Shown here in pieces: positions 60,180-64,000 of a DNA stretch of 64,000 nt. The notes below the pieces were generated by a model. It worked only from the letters and a program-made list of their open reading frames with translations. It did not search any database and had not been told where the DNA came from. The stretch's first letter is position 1. The number at the start of each line of letters is the position of its first letter. A program made the position numbers and the translations under genes. The DNA is taken from the NCBI RefSeq assembly GCF_003201355.1, contig NZ_QICL01000011.1:62001-126000 (forward strand), in the 5' to 3' direction. This stretch comes from Indolivaga alginatilytica (GTDB lineage Bacteria > Bacteroidota > Bacteroidia > Bacteroidales > Dysgonomonadaceae).

Positions 60180-60514
60180 ATAACTTTACTTTCTTACTTC
60201 TTTTGATATGTTAGACTTATATACAAATATATTAATAAAATGTGTGAGAGAGCCCAGCCGGAACAAAATTTTTCACGAATTAAGCTTTCCTTTAGCAAAG
60301 TGTATGGCTGTCAATAAGTAAATTATTATTCGAAGGAAATATCGAAATAACAATTGGCTTACATGTGAAGTTGCAAAAGCATATAATGAACGATTGGTGC
60401 TTAGAAAAACGTTTTCTAGGGGAAAACTTCTTGTCAATATTTTTTAATAATTGAATCGAAATTTAGCCCTGAAATAGTTCCTTTATTGCAAATAACAAAT
60501 TACTTTTGTTTGTC

Positions 60515-60568
60515 TATTCGAAATAGATGTTGTTTATCACTAAACTTAATGGTAAAGTATTTCGAATA
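60515..60568. promoter_or_regulatory. Inverted repeat pair upstream of mdh
   Basis: TATTCGAAATA (60515-60525) and TATTTCGAATA (60558-60568) are exact reverse complements separated by 32 bases. A -7-like box TACTTTTG lies just upstream. Either two operator half-sites of a dimeric regulator or a leader stem; the rest of the 431-base gap has no gene. Confidence 0.45.
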
Positions 60569-60610
60569 ATTTACATGTAATCTAATTTATAACTATAAAA
60601 CAAAATTATC

Positions 60611-61552
60611 ATGTCTAAAGTAACAGTTGTGGGAGCCGGTAATGTCGGAGCCACTTGTGCAAATGTACTCGCATTTAAAAAAATTGCTGACGAAGTAATA
60701 ATGCTTGATGTAAAAGAAGGTGTTGCCGAAGGAAAAGCAATGGATATGAACCAAACAGCTCAATTGCTTGAGTTCAGTTCTAGAATCAAAGGTGTTACTA
60801 ATGATTATGCTGCAACAGCTAATTCGGATGTAGTAGTTATCACATCGGGTATTCCTCGCAAACCAGGTATGACTCGCGAAGAGTTGATCGGTGTAAATGC
60901 AGGTATTGTGAAGAGTGTTGCTGAAAATATTCTAAAATATTCACCTAATGCTATTTTGGTTATTATTTCCAATCCAATGGATACAATGACTTATTTAGCT
61001 TCTAAAGTTACTGGTCTTTCAAAACACCGTATTGTAGGTATGGGAGGAGCTTTAGATAGTTCACGTTTCAAATATTATTTGAGCGAAGCTTTGGGTGTTA
61101 ACCCTACTGAAGTAGAAGGTATGGTTATTGGTGGACATGGTGATACTACAATGATTCCAGTGGCGCGCTTAGCTACTTATAAAGGTATTCCAGTATCAGA
61201 TCTTTTATCAAAAGAAGCTTTAGATAAAGTTGTTGCTGATACTATGGTTGGTGGAGCTACTCTAACAGGTCTGTTGGGTACTTCAGCTTGGTATGCACCG
61301 GGAGCAGCAGGAGCAGCAGTTGTAGAATCTATTATTCACGATCAAAAGAAAGTTGTTCCATGTTGTGTTAGCCTGGAAGGTGAATACGGACAAAACGATA
61401 TTTGTATCGGTGTGCCTGTTGTATTAGGTAAAAACGGTTGGGAGAAAATTATCGACCTTAAACTTACAGCAGAAGAAAAAGAAAAATTCGAAGCGTCTGC
61501 AGCAGCAGTTCGTAAAACCAATAATGTATTGAACGAGATTAACGCTATCTAA
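60611..61552 (+). CDS. mdh: Malate dehydrogenase (LDH-like type)
   Basis: A 313-residue NAD-dependent malate dehydrogenase of the LDH-like clade. The Rossmann motif VVGAGNVGATCAN, substrate-binding arginine region GIPRKPGMTREELIGVNAGI, ISNPMDTMTYL, and the catalytic-pair histidine in VIGGHGDTTMIPV are all intact. The RKPGMTRE loop (R-x4-T-R) is the malate rather than lactate form. It reverses oxaloacetate/malate in the fumarate-respiration branch typical of succinate-producing Bacteroidales. Single-gene unit with terminator. Confidence 0.96.
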   Translation: MSKVTVVGAGNVGATCANVLAFKKIADEVIMLDVKEGVAEGKAMDMNQTAQLLEFSSRIKGVTNDYAATANSDVVVITSGIPRKPGMTREELIGVNAGIVKSVAENILKYSPNAILVIISNPMDTMTYLASKVTGLSKHRIVGMGGALDSSRFKYYLSEALGVNPTEVEGMVIGGHGDTTMIPVARLATYKGIPVSDLLSKEALDKVVADTMVGGATLTGLLGTSAWYAPGAAGAAVVESIIHDQKKVVPCCVSLEGEYGQNDICIGVPVVLGKNGWEKIIDLKLTAEEKEKFEASAAAVRKTNNVLNEINAI

Positions 61553-61585
61553 TACACCGGGTAGTTATAATCTAATTTATACAAT

Positions 61586-61624
61586 AAGAGGGGAAGTCTT
61601 TTAGTAGATTCCCCTCTTTTTTTG
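61586..61624 (+). terminator. Terminator after mdh
   Basis: AAGAGGGGAA (61586-61595) and TTCCCCTCTT (61609-61618) are perfectly complementary and followed by T residues to 61623. Confidence 0.9.
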
Positions 61625-61626
61625 TG

Positions 61627-61722
61627 AAGGCTATACATGTTTTGATGATTAAGAAAGCCTCTACCTATGTTATATAACATAAAGGGCTTTTTGTAGGTAA
61701 GGCTATATGTCATTTTTGATTA
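61627..61722. repeat. Imperfect direct repeats flanking an inverted repeat
   Basis: AAGGCTATA occurs at 61627-61635 and again at 61699-61707, each followed by a similar ATG/TGTTTTTGAT tract. Between them lies an inverted repeat (GCCTCTACCTA at 61657-61667 against TAGGTAAGGC at 61694-61703) with the inner palindrome TGTTATATAACA (61668-61679). The pattern could be a decayed small mobile element or duplicated regulatory sequence. Confidence 0.4.
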
Positions 61723-61797
61723 TCTTAGCATTCTGATCGATTGTTAAATAACATATACGTGTAGTTAACCTTGATTAAATAACTAAAAATATTATCT

Positions 61798-64000
61798 ATG
61801 TTGAAAAAACTTATACCGGTATGCACTGTGGCATTAGCCATGTTAGTGTCATCTTGTGGTAGTACTGAAACACCTATTCAGAAGCCCTATAATGAAGGCA
61901 TAAATGTTACTCCAATACCACTGGAGTTAAAACAAAATGAAGGAAACTTCGAACTTACAAAATCTGCGGTATTTGCAGTAAATGATCCTTCCTTAGATAA
62001 AGTTGCGTCTTACTTTGCTGCTAAAATTAAGAATTCAACAGGTTATGATTTAGATATCAAAACTGGAGTTCCGAGTTCTAACTTCATCAGCCTTAATCTT
62101 GATAAAGATATAGCTGTAAATGGCGAAGGTTATTTGGTGGAAGTGACAGAAAAAGGAATAGATATAAAAGCTAAAACTCCACAAGGAGTATTTTATGCTA
62201 TGCAAACAGTAATGCAATTGTTGCCTGCTGAAATTGAAAGTCCGACATTGATAAAATACATAGCATGGAAAGTGCCTAATGTGAGTATTAAAGACGAACC
62301 TCGTTTTCCTTATCGTGGACAGCATCTTGATGTATGTCGTCACTTTGCTGATGTAGACTATCTGAAAAAACAGTTAGATGTATTGGCAATGTTCAAGATA
62401 AATACATTTCACTGGCATTTGACAGAAGATCAAGCATGGCGCATCGAAATAAAGAAATATCCTAAATTGACCGAAATAGGATCAAAACGTGTAGAAGGTG
62501 ATGGTAGTACTTATGGACCTTATTTTTATACACAAGATCAAGTTAAAGAAATAGTAGCTTATGCAAAAGAACGCTTTATTGAGGTAATTCCAGAAATAGA
62601 ACTTCCCGGACATGGTGTTGCTGCATTGGCGGCTTATCCTGAGCTTTCTTGTACAGGAGGTCCTTTCGAAGTACGTAATATTTGGGGAGTTGCAAATGAT
62701 GTATATTGTGCAGGAAATGATTCAGTATTTCAGTTCCTTACAGATGTTATTGAAGAAGTAATCCCATTATTCGAAAGTGATTATTTTCACATAGGAGGCG
62801 ATGAATGTCCTAAAATCAGATGGGAAAAATGCCCAAAATGTCAAGCTCGTATCAAAGAACTTGGTCTGAAATCTGATAAAGAGCATAGTGCTGAAGAAAG
62901 ACTTCAAAGCTATTTCGTACAACGTATGGAAAAAGTCTTATTAAAGCATAATAAGAAAATGATAGGTTGGGATGAAATTCTTGAAGGAGGATTAGCTCCA
63001 ACAGCTGCTGTTATGAGCTGGAGAGGCGAAGAAGGTGGTATTGCTGCCGCTAATATGGGACATGATGTGATTATGACTCCCGGTGGATGGTTGTATTTAG
63101 ATAAATATCAAGGCGATTCTAAAATATTACCTGTTACTATTGGTGGGTTGCTTACTTTGGAAAAGACCTATGATTATGAGCCTATCCCGGAGAAAATAGC
63201 AGACGATAAAAAACATCATATCTTAGGTGCTCAAGGCAATGTATGGGCAGAATATATGTACGATACTGATCGTATGGAGAATATGACTTTCCCTCGTATT
63301 ATTGCAGTGGCAGAAGTTAACTGGTCTGCTAAAGATAAAAAAGATTATAAAGATTTTGAACGTAGAATGAATAATCAGTTGGTACGTTTAGATTTCCATG
63401 GTATTAATTATTTTATACCTAACCCTGAACAAACAACGCCTTCTGCTAATTTTGTTGTGTTTTTAGATTCTACAACTCTTGAATTTAAAACCTCAATGCC
63501 TGTGAAATTTGTATATACTACGGATGGAACAGAGCCTACTTTGGCATCTGCTGTTTATGAGAAACCATTGACTTTCAAAGAAAATACAACTTTGAAAATC
63601 CGTACAGTATTGATGTCGGAAAAAATGGGGGAAACAAGAACAATTACTATCGAGAAGCAATCTCCTGCTCCTGCTGTTCAAAAAGCTGCTGGCGAAAAAC
63701 CAGGCTTGAAAGCAGAGCATTTTAAAGGAGTGGCACGCAAAATGTCAGATTTAGAAGGTAAAACTCCTGATGAAGTTGAATATGTTGCATCTCCACAAAA
63801 AACGAAACATCGTGTTAATGATTATGTAGAAGTATATCCGAATGACTTTTACAGTACTATTTTAACAGGATATATCGATATTCCGGAGGATGGTGTATAT
63901 TACTTTAGCACAGATTCTGAATTGTGGATTGATGGAAAACAATTGATAACTAACGATAACGGTAAAGATACAGCTCGCAGATTTTCGCGTGCTGATAAAT
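61798..64000 (+). CDS. GH20 beta-N-acetylhexosaminidase lipoprotein with PA14 domain, 3'-truncated by the window
   Basis: The frame is open from the ATG at 61798 to the end of the window (734 codons), so the C-terminus is missing. It begins with a lipoprotein signal (LAMLVSSC lipobox, cysteine about residue 20). The GH20b domain, then the barrel with FPYRGQHLDVCRHFAD, FHWHLTEDQAWRIEIKKYP, PEIELPGHG and the catalytic Asp-Glu in HIGGDE (331-336) follow. After the barrel come a chitobiase-type segment (YTTDGTEPTLASAVYE) and, near the end, a PA14 carbohydrate-binding domain (LTGYIDIPEDGVYYFSTDS, LWIDGKQLITND). It resembles the gene at 7868 in its catalytic part but differs in the C-terminal modules. 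Confidence 0.92.
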   Translation, partial: MLKKLIPVCTVALAMLVSSCGSTETPIQKPYNEGINVTPIPLELKQNEGNFELTKSAVFAVNDPSLDKVASYFAAKIKNSTGYDLDIKTGVPSSNFISLNLDKDIAVNGEGYLVEVTEKGIDIKAKTPQGVFYAMQTVMQLLPAEIESPTLIKYIAWKVPNVSIKDEPRFPYRGQHLDVCRHFADVDYLKKQLDVLAMFKINTFHWHLTEDQAWRIEIKKYPKLTEIGSKRVEGDGSTYGPYFYTQDQVKEIVAYAKERFIEVIPEIELPGHGVAALAAYPELSCTGGPFEVRNIWGVANDVYCAGNDSVFQFLTDVIEEVIPLFESDYFHIGGDECPKIRWEKCPKCQARIKELGLKSDKEHSAEERLQSYFVQRMEKVLLKHNKKMIGWDEILEGGLAPTAAVMSWRGEEGGIAAANMGHDVIMTPGGWLYLDKYQGDSKILPVTIGGLLTLEKTYDYEPIPEKIADDKKHHILGAQGNVWAEYMYDTDRMENMTFPRIIAVAEVNWSAKDKKDYKDFERRMNNQLVRLDFHGINYFIPNPEQTTPSANFVVFLDSTTLEFKTSMPVKFVYTTDGTEPTLASAVYEKPLTFKENTTLKIRTVLMSEKMGETRTITIEKQSPAPAVQKAAGEKPGLKAEHFKGVARKMSDLEGKTPDEVEYVASPQKTKHRVNDYVEVYPNDFYSTILTGYIDIPEDGVYYFSTDSELWIDGKQLITNDNGKDTARRFSRADK

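Noticed and set aside
1-64000. CRISPR arrays, tRNA or rRNA genes, complete insertion sequences
   Set aside because: I saw no regularly spaced direct repeats, no tRNA T-loop motif in any gap, no rRNA-like sequence and no transposase-like protein.

Overview
The window reads as chromosome of a low-GC Bacteroidales bacterium, best matching a Dysgonomonas-like genus. The pointers are fimbrillin-type lipoproteins, a type IX secretion sorting domain, GH20 hexosaminidase lipoproteins, the mtaB/acyltransferase/glycosyltransferase trio, -7 boxes of the Bacteroidetes form TAnnTTTG, and almost no Shine-Dalgarno sequences. The genus is an inference from gene content; no marker gene or rRNA is present to settle it.

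Left part (1-27.4 kb): mostly conserved single genes or short operons. In order they are the 3' end of pheT, a PepSY membrane protein on the minus strand, yebC, a small membrane protein followed by apbE-like, rnfC-like and rnfD-like genes (a partial Rnf set), a catalase facing them across a 21-bp-arm terminator, a GH20 hexosaminidase, and a 1415-residue fused acyl-CoA dehydratase activase/dehydratase-like protein next to a TetR regulator with two matching operator palindromes. Then come kdsB, an NfeD/ClpP-class protease, a short folK, a DUF3109 protein, comB, a pRiA4b ORF-3-like gene, miaA, an empty AT-rich stretch, glycosyltransferase/acyltransferase/mtaB on the minus strand, and an acyl-CoA ligase with a textbook Bacteroidetes promoter.

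Middle (27.4-45.5 kb): one 18-kb plus-strand polysaccharide locus. An ABC exporter (wzm, wzt with a long C-terminal substrate domain) is followed by an overlapping FkbM methyltransferase, 14 glycosyltransferase genes (GT2, GT4, one GT11 fucosyltransferase, one two-domain fusion) and a second methyltransferase. Stop/start overlaps show translational coupling. The logic fits ABC-dependent export of a glycan chain, possibly with methyl capping. No initiating transferase or nucleotide-sugar gene lies in the window. Related gene types recur at both ends, and the first half looks more AT-rich than the second.

Right part (45.5-64 kb): a repeat-rich spacer, aroK, a secreted T9SS serine protease, radA, a pseudouridine synthase, fabG with a TetR regulator, three fimbrillin-like lipoprotein genes (one ending in a FISUMP domain, a likely tip adhesin), rplU-rpmA, a two-gene ATPase/TOPRIM module resembling OLD/PARIS-type defence pairs, a coiled-coil membrane protein, mdh, and the 5' part of a second GH20 lipoprotein with a PA14 domain.

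The most unusual signals are a family of short interspersed repeats (core AAGGTCTCAGACCT followed by a second small hairpin) found at six places, four of them touching or immediately following stop codons and three at glycosyltransferase-gene junctions; the ATPase/TOPRIM pair packed against the rpmA terminator; and the orphan RnfC/RnfD/ApbE set whose RnfD-like subunit lacks a visible flavin-attachment motif.
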